NCBI GenBank assembly: GCA_905250125.1
Contig: CAJNOL010000050.1
Coordinates: 248,001-312,000, forward strand
Reading direction: 5' to 3'
Source: Rotaria sordida
Taxonomy: Eukaryota > Rotifera > Eurotatoria > Philodinida > Philodinidae
Length of the DNA: 64,000 bases
The notes under the pieces were generated by a model, which had not been told where the DNA came from, ran no database searches, and saw only the letters and a program-made list of their open reading frames with translations. Shown piece after piece: positions 12,722-29,873 of this stretch. Position 1 is the stretch's first letter; each line of letters begins with the position of its first letter. The position numbers and the translations under genes are program-made.

Positions 12722-14517
12722 TTACGTTGATGTTGATTGTTCTGTTATTATTGTTGTTGGTATTGGAACAGAAGTATTTTCTTTTGGTGGACTTACAGAT
12801 GGTGAAGATCTCTTTCCAATATTTTCTTCATTTTTATTATTATTATTGACAGGTGGTTCATTGGTAGAAGTAGTTTCTGTTTTCATGGGATTACTATTTT
12901 GTTCAAAACCAGGAGTTCCTGGTACTTTCGATTCAAGTTTACCAATTACTTTTTGTACATTGCGTATCATTTCTTTTCGTTTTTCTTTTATATCAGCACT
13001 AACATCGACTAGTTCATCGCAACGTATCATTATTTTTAATGCTTGTTCATCAAGTACCTTATATTGACGATCATTACGAGTTGAGCCAATAAACGCATCA
13101 ACTTGTTTCTCAAGATTATCCAAATTTTGTTTAATTTGTTCGAGTTTTTCTAAAGCTATTCCATTAGGATCGCGTACAGGTTGTGGTGGTGGTGGTGGTG
13201 AAACATCAGCTGGTGTTGAAGTATCAGTTGATGGAGCTTGTGGATCAGTTGATTGTGTTGATGAAGAAGAAGACGGTGGTGGCATTGGAATTGGACCCTC
13301 TGTATCTTTAGCCATTTTAAGTTCAGGTTCTTCTTGTTGTTGTGTAGTAGTAGTAGTTGGTGAAACTTTAGCTGGTGATGCACCTCGCTGAGAAGCCGGT
13401 GAACGAGCACGTTCATTTACTATTGAAAATAAATAAAACTTAATTTAAAATTATATATATCGTTTCGTTTTATTCTATCTAAGCGAACCTTTTCGTTTTC
13501 TCAAATTACTACTCGATATACCCATTAAATTTCATTGTTATTTTATTGAATTGTCTACATTTGAAACTATCAAATGAATGTATTTTCAACTCTTTTTGTT
13601 CTCGACAATAAACTACTATGATCAATAAAAAATTCTGTTAACAATTTCTTTTTGTTTTCATTCTTCTTTACAGATACGCTTATAGTGTTGTTTTTATTCT
13701 TCGTTTTTCTTTCCTTTTTTATGATTTCTCTTACATGAGGGTTAATGGATGGGGGTAAAAAAATATTGTGTACTGCTTGTTCTTTGCTATATGTGCACTC
13801 GCACGCCTATGTAAATATATATGATTTGGTCTTCTGTAACCACCATCGGTATCATCAATCTGGTTACTGATGTTAAGATATATAGTAACGATGGAATTGA
13901 TCGAGAGTTTGATAACAATGTCCATCTAATATTTTGTTTTTTAGAAGCTCGAATAGCAGAAATTTCATTTGTTATCATATATCGATAATAATGAAATATA
14001 ATTAACAATTAATATTTGAAATGATATAATAATAATTGCTGAACGAAAGAAGAAATCCAATGTTTTTAATGTAAATTTTCTCATGTGGATTTTTTTTTGC
14101 GGCTTTGAGAAAATATGAATAATAACTCATCATCAGATAGATCAACTTATTTAAAAGCAAAATTGAGATGTATTTTTTTTTGTTTTTTTTTTTGGGAAGT
14201 CTAAGAAAGAAACAAAAACATATTTATAATAGAATCAACAACATCTGTTGTTGTTAAATAAAGAAATGAACTTTTTTTCTTTTTTTTTAAATGACGGAAT
14301 AAAAAAAAATTGCGTCATTGGGATTCTAAAAATGAAGGCACAAATTTTACTTACAAGCATTGGTTCCACTTCCATGAGGAGTAGTTGGTTGATAATGACC
14401 CATTGGTGCACCATATTCATTTGTATAAACAATATTTGGATTAATATAAGCTTGGTTGACATAAGTTGGTTGTTGTTGTGGTTGTTGTTGTTGTTTTTGT
14501 TGTTGTTGTTGTTGTGG

Positions 14518-14570
<53 letters not shown>

Positions 14571-15272
14571 GAGATTGAGGTTGATGTTGTGTTTGAAATG
14601 ATGTTCGGTAAAAGGGTTGTTGTTGTTGGTCGAATGGATATTGTCGTGTCGTTGGAAAACTTTGATACGTATCTGGAAAATCATTAAGAGCATCAAATGA
14701 TCGACGTAGAGGACTTGTATATTGAATTGGTTGAACAAAATCCGAATCTGTACGAAAACCACTACCAAATGTAGGTGGTATTAATGAAGTATATTGTGGT
14801 TGAGTATTATAACGCATTGTATCAAATGGTGATGAAAGAAGATCTTCACTTGAACGACTGAAATGTAATGGACCTGGTTCATACATTCTTTGTTGTGAAT
14901 GACGATATTGTGGTTCTTGATATTGTTGATACGATGGTTGATCATTTAATGGTTGATTAAATTGTGTATTTGTATTCATACGATCAAATACAGTACTTGG
15001 GGTTTGGCGTGGTGGGAGACGACTAGGCGAACTAGAAGTCCATGATGGAGAATCTGAATATCCAGCATATGGACTATCATTATGAAGTGTTCGAAATGGA
15101 GAATTATGTCGTGAATGAGAACCTGAACTAGTTGACTTTGGTTCACGAATAATTTCTACCGGAATTGACACACACTGGAAAATAAGAAAATTATTAAAAA
15201 AAAACATATATATTATATAGTTTCAACACTTACTCCAGATGGCGGACGACTGGAACCATTTGCTGAAGCCAT
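12722..15272 (-). CDS. BAG3: BAG3/Starvin-like co-chaperone, lacking a WW domain
   Basis: Exons 15234-15272, 14355-15174 and 12722-13419 give 518 aa. The C-terminal third holds a BAG domain: EKLEQIKQNLDNLEKQVDAF, then KVLDEQALKIMIRCDELVDV, then RKEMIRNVQKVIGKLESK. BAG domains bind the Hsp70 ATPase domain and act as nucleotide-exchange factors. Near the N-terminus CVSIPVEIIREP contains an IPV motif like the small-heat-shock-protein docking motif of BAG3. There is no WW domain; the first exon codes only 13 residues (MASANGSSRPPSG). The middle is disordered, with Ser/Pro and a long Gln run. Proline-rich stretches flank the BAG domain. A BAG4-like assignment is possible; the IPV motif favours BAG3. 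Confidence 0.82.
14470..14576 (-). repeat. Coding CAA/CAG tract (polyglutamine) in the BAG3-like gene
   Basis: TTG repeats on plus read as CAA (Gln) in the BAG3 frame, interrupted by a few Pro and Lys codons. The run is long enough to create spurious ORFs (poly-Val, poly-Leu, poly-Asn) in other frames. Such a tract should vary in length between alleles. Confidence 0.9.
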
Positions 15273-15456
15273 TAATATTTATAAATTTCTACGATTATTC
15301 GATTTTTTTTTTAAATTTATATATAATTTAAAAAAATATTCAATGTGTGTTATGTATATCAATGACTGTAATTTAGGTTTACATTTGAAAAACAATCTAA
15401 AATATTTTTGTAAATTATAAATATTAATATATAACCTTATAAGGTAAGAAATCGAC

Positions 15457-15460
15457 AATA

Positions 15461-15494
<34 letters not shown>
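15457..15494. repeat. (TA)n microsatellite upstream of the BAG3-like gene
   Basis: A nearly pure TA dinucleotide run with one TG interruption lies about 190 bp upstream of the BAG3 start codon. Confidence 0.9.
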
Positions 15495-15785
15495 AGTACT
15501 GTTTACTATATAGACGTCAATGCACAGTAGCGATAGCTCAAAACGATATGCTGTTGTGCGAACGAATGTGCACTCAGTTATTATAAGGCATGCGTGTAGC
15601 AAAGGCAAAAAAAATAACGTAGCCCGTTCTTCTGCTTTTTCTTCTTTTCTCTCTATTACCGCCTCCTCACTTCTCGTTGATAATCAAAAAACTGGATTCT
15701 TCTTTTTTCTCGTTCTTTCTCGTTTTTTCTTGATCTTGACGACATTCCTATCGGGTGCGTCAGCCTACGAAAAAAAGAAAAAGAA

Positions 15786-15834
15786 ATGACTCGGCACTTG
15801 GTGAATGAGTGAGTTACCATTGAAGATGACGTCA
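15786..15834. promoter_or_regulatory. Candidate CRE and antioxidant-type element upstream of BAG3
   Basis: A perfect palindromic CRE core TGACGTCA lies at 15827-15834. ATGACTCGGC at 15786-15795 fits the RTGACNNNGC pattern of CNC-bZIP/Maf (antioxidant-response) sites. Both are 510-560 bp upstream of the BAG3-like start codon. No clear heat-shock element (GAAnnTTCnnGAA) was seen nearby. This is a motif match only. Confidence 0.4.
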
Positions 15835-17580
15835 TCAACTAGAACAACAACAACAACATCATTTTTTGCCTTGTCTTTTATATTTCGTCTTTTTTATACC
15901 TCGTAAACATTTATTCACCTGCTCTTTATGACTTTTTTCATACAAATAAAGAAAAAAAAAAAACATTAATCTTCCTACGCATAATATTTTAATGCTAAAA
16001 ACAGATGTTCACAGTAACTGTCAAAAATCAATTGAAATTCTTTTAATTCCAATTTTGGTATTTATATAACTAAACGAATTAATGTATAAATCAATAGATG
16101 TTTCTTAAGAAGAATTTTGTCTCTTTCTTTTATTGACACCCACGTTTGTTTCTCATATTATCTTATCGATAACATTATAAGTGCCCTTTTCACACATAAC
16201 AATCATATAATGTAGTAGAGTCTTGATGTTCAACGCTCGTAACCGACAATTTCTATTATCTCATTTATTAATACATATACAAAAAATGGCCGCTAAATGT
16301 TTACAACATAGATCTCATCGATCCCAAGTGTATACATATATATAAAGAAACAAAAACTGAATCTTACTTTCCAATTGCGTATATAATGTGATGTAATGCT
16401 AAGCAAATAAATGAATAATTCGACTATTTGGTTTCTTTTTATATAACTTAGTAAACATGTAGTTTACTGTCGTCAATTATAGCCATTTGACAAAATATTC
16501 TCATTTCTTCTTATGCTATTTGAATAGCAATCACCATTAAGTTTCTTTTTCTTTTTTAAGCTACCTAACAATTAGTTATTGATAAGTATCGAACCTTCAG
16601 GTGAAGTTTTTCAAAACGATAGTATTCATTTGATGTCACATTTATTCTCGTACTTATTTATCGTTTCTATTTTTTCTCTTCTTTTCTTCTCGTTATGTGC
16701 AAGGACAATTATTTTTCCTCGATCTGTACTCTATTTACTAGCTGTCATCGCTGTTGTTATTGTTATCGTATAGAATATAGCTCTTATAAGGAACAGGAAA
16801 AAAGAAAAAAAAGAAAAAAACGATCTTATTAAAGTTGTTTTTGAAAGTTAAATCAAATATTTTTGAAAATATCAAATTTATATTTTCTTTTTTGTTTTCT
16901 TATAACTGATAGTGTGAAATAAATCGAATTTAATTTAGGATTAATATAATCATATTACCATATTGACTTACTTTTCAATAACAATTCGAGATAAAACGTA
17001 TTTATATAGGAACTCAGAACTGTAAAACAACAAAAAACAAGAAGCTATGACGCATATAAAAGAATAGAGACATCAATCGGTCAATAAAAAAACCTTGTTG
17101 GTTATATCAGAAAAAAAAATAGTTCTATCTACGCTTAATGATACAAGCAGAAAATAAATTGAGGCAAAACAGTCGACTTGTTGAGATAGAACAACAATAA
17201 GAAGGGTATCAGTTTTTTCTCTGTAAGACAGACAGATAAGATATTTCGTTACTATTTATTATATACAAATGAATATCAAATTTATTATTATTATTTTTCA
17301 CTCATTGAACTAACGAGTAAATAAAAATGTAAATTTAACATAACAGACATTTCAGATTCTTTGGTTAATTTTTTTTGCTTATCTTTTTATCATACATTTC
17401 AAACCATTGTGTTCTACAGAAAAACATTCGGGTATACACAAACGCAAAAAAAAGGATGGGATTAAAGAATATAATCTTGTTTGAATATTGCCTAAATATC
17501 ATAGGAAATAAAAATATCGATAAAAAATAATAGATTTGAAAAGAACAAACAAAACAAATACACTGTATGGTTATTTTGTT
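15835..17580. other. Intergenic between BAG3 promoter side and YME1L 3' end
   Basis: No gene is supported. A 64-codon ORF at 16579-16773 is hydrophobic and has no recognisable family. The region is AT-rich. The last few hundred bases are presumably YME1L 3' UTR or flank. Confidence 0.35.
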
Positions 17581-22184
<4,604 letters not shown>

Positions 22185-22399
22185 CTACAAAACATACATA
22201 TGCCTAGAGTAGTACATAATAAGGTTGCTAAAAATGCATATTTCTATGATCGATGTATTTTTTGTTTTTTTATACACACAAAAATACGAAAAAAGAAAAA
22301 AATATATAAATAATATAATTAGATAAACAAATCCATAAACAGAAAGAATAGAAATTACAAGTTTTTTTTTTTTGTTTTTTTTATTTTACAAAGAATTGT
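22185..22399 (-). promoter_or_regulatory. Short intercistronic region ZC3H11A-YME1L with acceptor at the ATG
   Basis: Only 215 bp separate the ZC3H11A stop from the YME1L ATG, both on minus. It holds an AATAAA-like signal right after the upstream stop. It ends in a T-rich TTTTGTAG acceptor immediately before the ATG. No 5' coding exon fits in between, so the acceptor would serve either a 5' UTR intron or spliced-leader trans-splicing. Confidence 0.5.
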
Positions 22400-25300
22400 T
22401 CACAAAAGTTCTAGAAGATGATCAGCTTCAAGTAAAGCTTCATCAATTAATGCAAATGTATCAACAACATCATTAGATTCATTCGGTTTGAGTAATTGAT
22501 TTTCATCATCTTGATTTGGAATATTTGATAATTGAGATTCCGTAGTTCGTTTAGAAGGAGAACTTTTACTATCGGGAACACTTAATGGTATTTGTTCAAT
22601 ACGTTTTGTTGATGTTTGAGAAGAAGTCATCATTGGAGCTAAAGGTCGTTTAATAACAACTGATGGTGGTTGTCGTGGTCGTGGTATTTTTGTTGTTGTT
22701 GATGACGATGATTGCAAAGAGGGTGCAACAATCAATTGCGGTGTAAAACGTGGACGTACAGAGAAAGAAGTTACTGGTTGATGTGGCACCAGTGTAGTCG
22801 ATGAAGAGTTTTTGCTTTGAGAAATTCTTGCATTTGATTCATCGGTTTGTTTTGCCGAATTTTTATCATGACTCGATAATAATGAAGATGAATGTGTAGG
22901 TGTATTGAGGGATGAGATCTCTTGATGAAGAGAAGATTGATGTTGTGATAATGAAGTAGAAATACGTTTTGATGGTGGTGTATCTTCGATTGTTGTATCT
23001 GGTGCCGTACGTTTACGTTCATTAGAAGATGATGTAATGACATTACGATTAGTAGATAAATTAATATTCGTATTATCCATTGCAGTTATTGAAGTAGAAC
23101 AAATAATTGATCGAGGCGGAGAGATTGGTTTTTTCTGGAAACGTCTAAGAATAAATAATAATAAATTTTATTAATGTAAAAAAAAACAACAATTCAACAA
23201 TCAATATTTACTCAATACGCATTGTTCGACGTTCAACATCTTGTAACAAGGCTAATCCTAGAATATTTTGAATTAATATAATCCTACGATTACATTAAAC
23301 TCGTGCAGTTTAAAAAAGAAAACATCGAATTAAGATGGTCACGATCGATATTAACATATAATGGTCATTAATCTAATGCATCTCATGTCAAAAGAAATAA
23401 ACATTAATAAAAATTGCAAGATATGTTTTCCTTTTGAATCCCTATCTAAATCTCACTTAACTACTTGATAGAAAAAAAAAAAAAACGATCAAGAGCCAAT
23501 ATAATGAGGGGATAAGACAGGAGTCTTTGTAGCTGTCGTTGTGCATGATTGAACATATATACAGGCAGTTTGATAATTGTTAAGAAGAGAAAATAGTGTA
23601 GGAAAGAATATTAATATATTGAAATAATAGCAAGTAGGATGAATAAATGTAACACCAACGAACGTACCCGCAGATGTCTAAAATAGAAAAAAAAAGAAGA
23701 AAATATTTTTGTTAAGAGTATTGTTGTTTTAATAATCAATTGACCTTTTCTTCATTTATTGATATGGAAACAGAAATAGGTGCGTTTCCACTGGATGTTT
23801 TTGTTGCGGCCAAACGATCACGTTTTAATCGTATTGGTTTTGTATCATTTGTTGACGTTGTTTCTTCTTTTGATGACATTAATAACAAACGATTAGTAAT
23901 CGAAGATGTTGAACAAGCAAATGGAATGTCAACAGCTAAAACAAAGACATTTTGCTTTTAATTATTGACGTTTACGGACAAACATTTTTCTGAGTCTGAT
24001 CCAACGAAGAAAAAACAATAAATTAATAGTAATAGGAATCAGTTTGAAAAAAAAATGTAATATTTGATTAGTTTGGATCCACATATATTGTTTCATCGAT
24101 GAAAAACAAGCATCATAACGTTTTAGTCTGGCTGCAAGAATACCAAGCTATTATCGTCGAGAAGAAAATTCCAAAATACAACTGCTCTAAACTTATGTTT
24201 GCCACTATATGTCTGTAAACATTCTATTTTCGTTATGATGGTTTATCTAATCCATCAAAATTTCAAGATTTAGAAAAACGACATGCATGACCGAAAAAAA
24301 AACGAGAACAGTTTTATTTCAGAGATTCCATTTCTTTTATATACATATAAATTTTTTTCTATACTTGGGTCAATTATTCGTTTTTTCAATAAACTAGATG
24401 ATATATAGTGCATATGAATAATAACATCGATTGAATCAATACTAATAATTTATTATTTTGTCTTAGTTGAATCAGATTCAAAACAAAATTTTCTCAATGT
24501 TTTTCTTAGTAATAAAAGAATTCTTTACTTGATTTAGAATCTTGTTTAATTTTTTTTGTATCATTTTCTTGTCCGACCAAATCAATGTCAGCCTTTTTAT
24601 CTTTTTCAGATGAAACAACAACACGATTTGATGATGATGAGGATGATAATGTTGTTCGAACAATTTTTCGCTTTGGAACAGAAGTTGTTTCAGCAATAAC
24701 AACATTTCGGTTAACACCTAATCGTGATTGTGTTGTTGTTATTTCTTCTTGATTGGCGTCTGGAGAATCTGTAATTACACTACGAATAGTGGATTTATTC
24801 AAACTTGGATTATTATTATTAGTATTATTGTTGTTGTCTGATAAATTCTTATCATCATTTGATTGATTAATATCCGACGGTACCGCAATACGACGTGTAA
24901 TCGTTTCAGTTTTAAGTATGGGTAACGATGTGTCAGAATTTGATGATGATGATTCGATTGTATTAATTGGCATGACTAATTGTGTTTCACCTAGATAAAG
25001 AACTTTTCCAAAAGAAAAAATTCAAATAGACATAAAACTAACTGATTGTTGGTTGAGAAGAATTGATATTAGCATTAGAAACAGATGTTGTTTGTGGTAT
25101 TCCAATAGAAGGAGTATTATTAACAATAGATTTAGTTGCATCTTTTTTGATAAGATTTGTTGATGTAGCTGCAAATAGAAACAAACTACATAATTATATT
25201 TAAAAAAAATAATCTTCTTACGTCGAATTATTGATGTATTTCGTAAATTCATTCGTGGACGTGAATGAATAAATGTACAGTCAAGTTTCAAACAACCCGT

Positions 25301-25649
25301 TGCTGTATTTTCATAGAAACATAATATACCATTACTGATCATTGGACGCTAATAAAAAAAAAATAAAGATTCTCGATAAAATATATAATTGTGATCATAT
25401 ACCTGAGCAGTACTATGACGAAATGGACAAGCAGGTTCAGGACAATTACCACGTAGCCAAGCTGGACAGATAACGTTACATGTTAAAGCTAATGGACTAT
25501 GTCGATATGTACATGATGAACCCTATGAAATACATTATTTGATAGATTTGATATTACATCAACTTCAACAAAAAAATCAAACAATCATAACATACTTTTG
25601 CACAGGATGATGTAAGAAAATAAAAACAATCTTCGTTCGATTTATACAT
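22400..25649 (-). CDS. ZC3H11A: ZC3H11A-like CCCH zinc-finger protein
   Basis: Nine exons (25596-25649, 25403-25522, 25222-25348, 25043-25168, 24529-24990, 23745-23935, 23668-23677, 23212-23257, 22400-23144) give 626 aa. Three N-terminal CCCH fingers are diagnostic: CFYFLTSSCAKGSSCTYRH, CPAWLRGNCPEPACPFRH and CFYENTATGCLKLDCTFIH. They lie in the same order and spacing as at the start of ZC3H11A (EDCYFF..., CWENQPTGCQKLNC...). The rest is Ser/Thr/Lys-rich and disordered, with a conserved-looking acidic/hydrophobic tail (FALIDEALLEADHLLELL). ZC3H11A associates with the TREX mRNA-export machinery; that is family knowledge. One exon is only 10 nt long. The gene is divergent from the IGF2BP-like gene and 215 bp upstream of YME1L. 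The joins of exons 5-9 are inferred from phase. Confidence 0.8.
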
Positions 25650-26363
25650 AATTCTATTTATTTTCAATCTAAAATATTTTGAACAATAATAATTTATTTT
25701 ATAGAAAATGCAAACAAGAACAAAAGAGACAATCATAGTAAAATAATTCATTAAGAAAAATATGCTTAGTGGTTGATGTTTACACATTTATATATATATA
25801 CATATTTATTCATTTCTATTCGTATTGACGTATTATTTATACCAATCATAATTAATATATGCAAAAAAAGAAGTGGCTCCATCTCTTTGTTTGTTTTTTA
25901 TTTTGCAGTTTATTTTCTTATCAAAAATTTCTTTTTTACTTATCTATAGAATAGAATATAAGTAAACAAAACATTTTAAAATCTATTCTTCATTCAAATT
26001 TAATCAAGAAATTCAATTTTTTTTATTTGCTTGTTTACATAGTTGATTGTGTTCGGCATATTTTTTTTTTCTTTTTGCCTTTAATATTGTTTCTGTATAT
26101 GTATATGTCTTGTACAAGTAAAGATAGTTTCTCTATCTTGCATTCTTTATTTGATATCAAATATTAATTTCATTAAAATAATTCTTATTTCATTTTTTAG
26201 ATCATTGGTGGTGTTTCGTTTTTGTTTTAATTTTCTTTTGTTTTTCTTGATCGATTCTTATTGCCCTCAACATCAAATACATAGATCTTACTGTGATTTT
26301 TTTCTTTTCTTCTGTCATTGATATTAATTCCTTGAGACTTAAAATCTACGATATTTACTTCAA
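25650..26363. promoter_or_regulatory. Divergent promoter region ZC3H11A / IGF2BP-like
   Basis: The two start codons face away from each other across 714 bp, so the promoters of both genes must share it. It is AT-rich with poly-T runs. I recognise no specific factor site. A short TATATATATA run lies near 25790. Confidence 0.5.
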
Positions 26364-27561
26364 ATGGATTACGCATACGGACAATCTAATGATTATCCAT
26401 TACGGTAAAAAATTTTTGTTTTATTTTATTATTTATTTTATTTAATATTGTTTATTTTTTCATAGAATTCTTGTTCCTAGCGATTCTGTTGGAGCTATAA
26501 TTGGTAAACAGGGTTCAACAGTTAAACAAATCAAACAAAACACACATGCAAAGTCAATATTTTTCATTGATAACAAAAAGGTTGAATGTATAATTATTTA
26601 TAGAATTGATGTGGATAAGAATGAACCATCAAATATACAAGAACGTGTGATTGCTTTTCGAGGTCAACAAGAAAATTGTGTTCAAGCATGTCGAGAAGTA
26701 CTTCGTATTATGTATGAAGATGCCAAAAATAAAAATAAAGCAAAGTAATAAAAAAAATACAGATTATTTCAAAGTTTTCTTGATTTGAAATATGATGTTT
26801 TTTTTTTCATATCAGTGAAATTATATTAAAAGTACTTGCACATAATAATTTTATTGGACGGATTATTGGTAAAGGTGGTAATATAATAAATGCGATAAAA
26901 AAAGATACTGAGACAAAGTTTGTTTAAAAAAATGATTCATTATTTGATTGTTTTGATTTGTTTTTATCTTCTTAAATAGTATTACTGTATCAAGTATAAA
27001 TGAATTAAATTCATATAATGTTGAAAGAATAATATCAATAAAAGGTGAATATGAACAACAAATACATGCACTTGAAGCAATCTATGGTAAATTATGTTTG
27101 GCTTATGAAAATGATAATGCTCGGTCATGGAATTATTCAACATCACCGTATCATCAACAACAACAACAACAACCATTAATGCAACATTTTCCTCAACAAG
27201 CAGTTATGATGGCTACAAGTGCTAATGGTGGTCCACCACTATTTCCTACACATTATGCTCAACAGCATCAATCGATAATTCAACACACACCAACAAGTAA
27301 TAGTAATAATTCATCGAGTAAATATATTGAACAACCAACACATCCAACAGCAATATATCATCAACCTTATTATGTTAGTTAAATATAATTTGAGAAAATT
27401 AAGAAAAAGAAAAACAAATTTATTTATCTAATTTTAGCCACCAATGTTTCCTGTTTCAGGCCCGTATTATATGTCATATCCACCTACGGGTCATATGGTT
27501 CCTCCCTATCCTCATCAATATGGAAATGTAGCAACAAATGTAAATGGAAATCTTAATCATC

Positions 27562-27592
<31 letters not shown>

Positions 27593-28941
27593 TTCTCAAT
27601 CGATTGTACAATTATCACAAAATGCATCAGCAGCTATGGAAACTGTTCATTTATATGTACCGAATACGGTGATTGGAGCTATTATTGGTACTAAAGGTCT
27701 TTTTATTAAAAGTATTATTAACAATTCAAATGCATCAGTTAAAGTAATTGACTACTCAATTATAATTTACTCTTATTGATAATCATATTTATTATTTAGA
27801 TTAGTCCATTGAGTCCACATGAAGATCAAAATAAAATAATCGATCGACAAGTAACAATATCTGGAACACCTGAAGCTCAATGGAAAAGTCAATATTATAT
27901 ATATGATAAAATTCGACAAGAAGGTTACATCATTTTTTTCCTATATATTGGGTGAACAAAACGTTTCTAGACAAGATGTTTGTTCACATTTGACATGCTA
28001 GAAAGTATACTTTGGACAAGTCAACAGCTATGAGTTAGAATGCTCTTTTTGAATATGGGCTTAGAAATTTTGTTCGAGAGTAGAAAAAATAATCTTTGAA
28101 AAGTCCCAAAAATTAGTTTGGACGGAACTTTTAGGTCGACGTTTCCAATAAATATGTTTGTCTACTTGAAAATATTTCATACGAGTCAAAAACTATAATT
28201 CGCGACCAGAACTTGAATATAGTGTTCGAAACGTTGTATCTATTTTTGTTTAAAAGTAACGAAGAACTTTTTGAAAGATTTGAAAAATTATTTAGCCAAC
28301 AGGTTTTTGTTTATCCTATAAAGTCCTTTTCCGAACATACTAAAAAAATTGTCGAAATCGGTCTTTTTGTACAACGAACACTTCTCTACAAAATATAATA
28401 TTGAACTAAGTTGTGCTCTCTAGTTTATCAAACGTGAACAAACATCTTGTTTAAAAACTTTCTGATCGCCTCTTATGTATCTATGAAAATCATGAAAAAT
28501 AGATTCATCATTTTCAGGTTATGCCGGTGATGATGAAGTTCGACTACGAGCAGAAATTTATGTACCTACATCATTAATCGGACGTTTAGTTGGTAAAGGT
28601 GGACAAAATGTAAATGAAAGATTGATGCTTTTTTTTGTAATATGAATTAAGACGATTTACTTTTTTTTCTAGGTTCGTCAATTACAACAATCAACAGGTG
28701 CAATTATTAAATTACCAGAAGATTCACAACAAACATCAGCAAATGAGGTACCCGTTAAAATTATTGGTCCTTTTCAAGCTAGTCAAGTAAAATCATTATG
28801 TTTTCTTTATTATTCCATAAATCTTTTGTTTTGGTTATCTAGTTTGCTCAACGACGTATTCAATCGATTATTCAAATGAGTCGTGATTCAATCAATACAT
28901 CAAATGAAGATATTAACAATAATAATAATAATAATAATAAC

Positions 28942-28973
<32 letters not shown>

Positions 28974-29148
28974 TAATAACAATAATAACAATAGCGAACA
29001 ATCAAATAAGTCGAATAATCTCAATGAGATATCGACAATTGTGAATGGAAGTACAACTAGTGATGATGCTGTTGTTGCTTCTAGTACAATACGAAATTCT
29101 GATGATAGTATCACAGCAATGGATGAAAAAAAATCTAGTGATGAATGA
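26364..29148 (+). CDS. IGF2BP: IGF2BP/Imp-like four-KH RNA-binding protein
   Basis: Ten exons (26364-26404, 26466-26552, 26604-26744, 26816-26917, 26980-27373, 27438-27743, 27800-27923, 28518-28609, 28673-28786, 28843-29148) give 568 aa. Four KH domains in two tandem pairs show GXXG loops: GAIIGKQGSTVKQI, GRIIGKGGNIINAI, GAIIGTKGLFIKSI and GRLVGKGGQNVRQL. KH1 follows a 14-residue leader. The vertebrate RRM pair is absent, as in Drosophila Imp. Between the pairs is a Gln/Pro/Tyr-rich linker with a polyQ tract. The C-terminus carries a polyasparagine run of over 30 residues, then a Ser/Asp-rich tail. Imp proteins bind mRNAs in cytoplasmic granules to control localisation, stability and translation. 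The 594 bp intron 7 contains a palindromic element; other introns are about 50-70 bp. Confidence 0.92.
27958..28464. mobile_element. 500 bp palindromic element in the IGF2BP-like intron 7
   Basis: The left subterminal block ACAAGATGTTTGTTCAC and the right block GTGAACAAACATCTTGT are exact inverted copies. Weaker arm homology extends both outward (TTTCTAGA / TTTAAAAA) and inward. There is no transposase. It fills most of the intron. Confidence 0.75.
28912..28996 (+). repeat. Coding (AAT/AAC)n tract, polyasparagine
   Basis: An almost uninterrupted AAT/AAC repeat in the last coding exon of the IGF2BP-like gene encodes Asn only. The reverse strand reads poly-Leu, a shadow. Confidence 0.9.
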
Positions 29149-29873
29149 TGAAATTATTTTATCAAAGAGAGTTTGAACAAATAAAGTGCAATAGAAGAAG
29201 AGAGAAAAAAAAAGTTCAACTTTAAACAGCATTTATTATGTATGTTGTGCCCAACACAAACTCGGTGATAAAAATAAAATCTTCCTTCTTCTTGTTTTCT
29301 TTTCTTTCCTTAACTTCTGTGAGATTCTAGATTAGACATGGAAACTCATAGAAATCGCTTTTCATTTCTTTTTATCTCGACAAAAGTCGATGAACTGGTG
29401 TGCGTGTATGCGTGTGTGATTCATTTGTTTTACTTTTTTTTCAGCTTGTTTTATCGTCTCGTGTGTTTGCTGTGTGTGTGCGTGTGCTGGCTTGTTTGTT
29501 TTGTTTTGTTTTTTTTTTAAGCGCATCCGTCGATTTTTCTTTTATTTTGAGTGACGGACTTCAGCAATGCATACGCGTGCGTTGTTTAGGGTTTTTTTAT
29601 ACTATAAGTGGAGAACACGATCTGAAAAACAAAAGAAAAAAAACCATGGAAAATAAAAACAAAAACGAGATAATGATGTATTGTTGTTGTTTTTTTTTTT
29701 ATAAATGAAATTTAAAAAAAAGAAGTAAAATTTTGTTATTTGGTATCAGTATTAAGGATGAAAAAAAAAGAATTCAAATATAAATTTGTCTGGATCTATG
29801 TCCAATTGGTTGGACTCATTTTTATAGAATGGAAAAATGATGGTTTTGTTTATCACTTTCATCTAGATTTCTA
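29149..29873 (+). other. 3' flank of the IGF2BP-like gene and leader of the next gene
   Basis: No gene is supported. The stretch around 29400-29520 is GT/TG-rich and gives only low-complexity ORFs. At the right end TTTCATCTAG at 29857-29866 is a good 3' splice site lying 7 nt before the ATG at 29874. It is a candidate trans-splice or 5' UTR acceptor. Confidence 0.4.

Noticed and set aside
14466-14687. Long CAA repeat considered as a CR-type array
   Set aside because: Trinucleotide repeat without spacers, coding for Gln; no CRISPR-like repeat-spacer pattern exists anywhere in the window.
14235-14768. Poly-Asn, poly-Leu and poly-Val ORFs on both strands
   Set aside because: They are other-frame readings of the CAA repeat inside the real BAG3-like exon.
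28872-29114. Poly-Leu ORF on minus
   Set aside because: Antisense shadow of the coding polyasparagine tract in the IGF2BP-like last exon.
29338-29708. Cys/Phe/Val-rich ORFs after the IGF2BP-like stop
   Set aside because: GTGTGT and poly-T low-complexity sequence in a probable 3' UTR.
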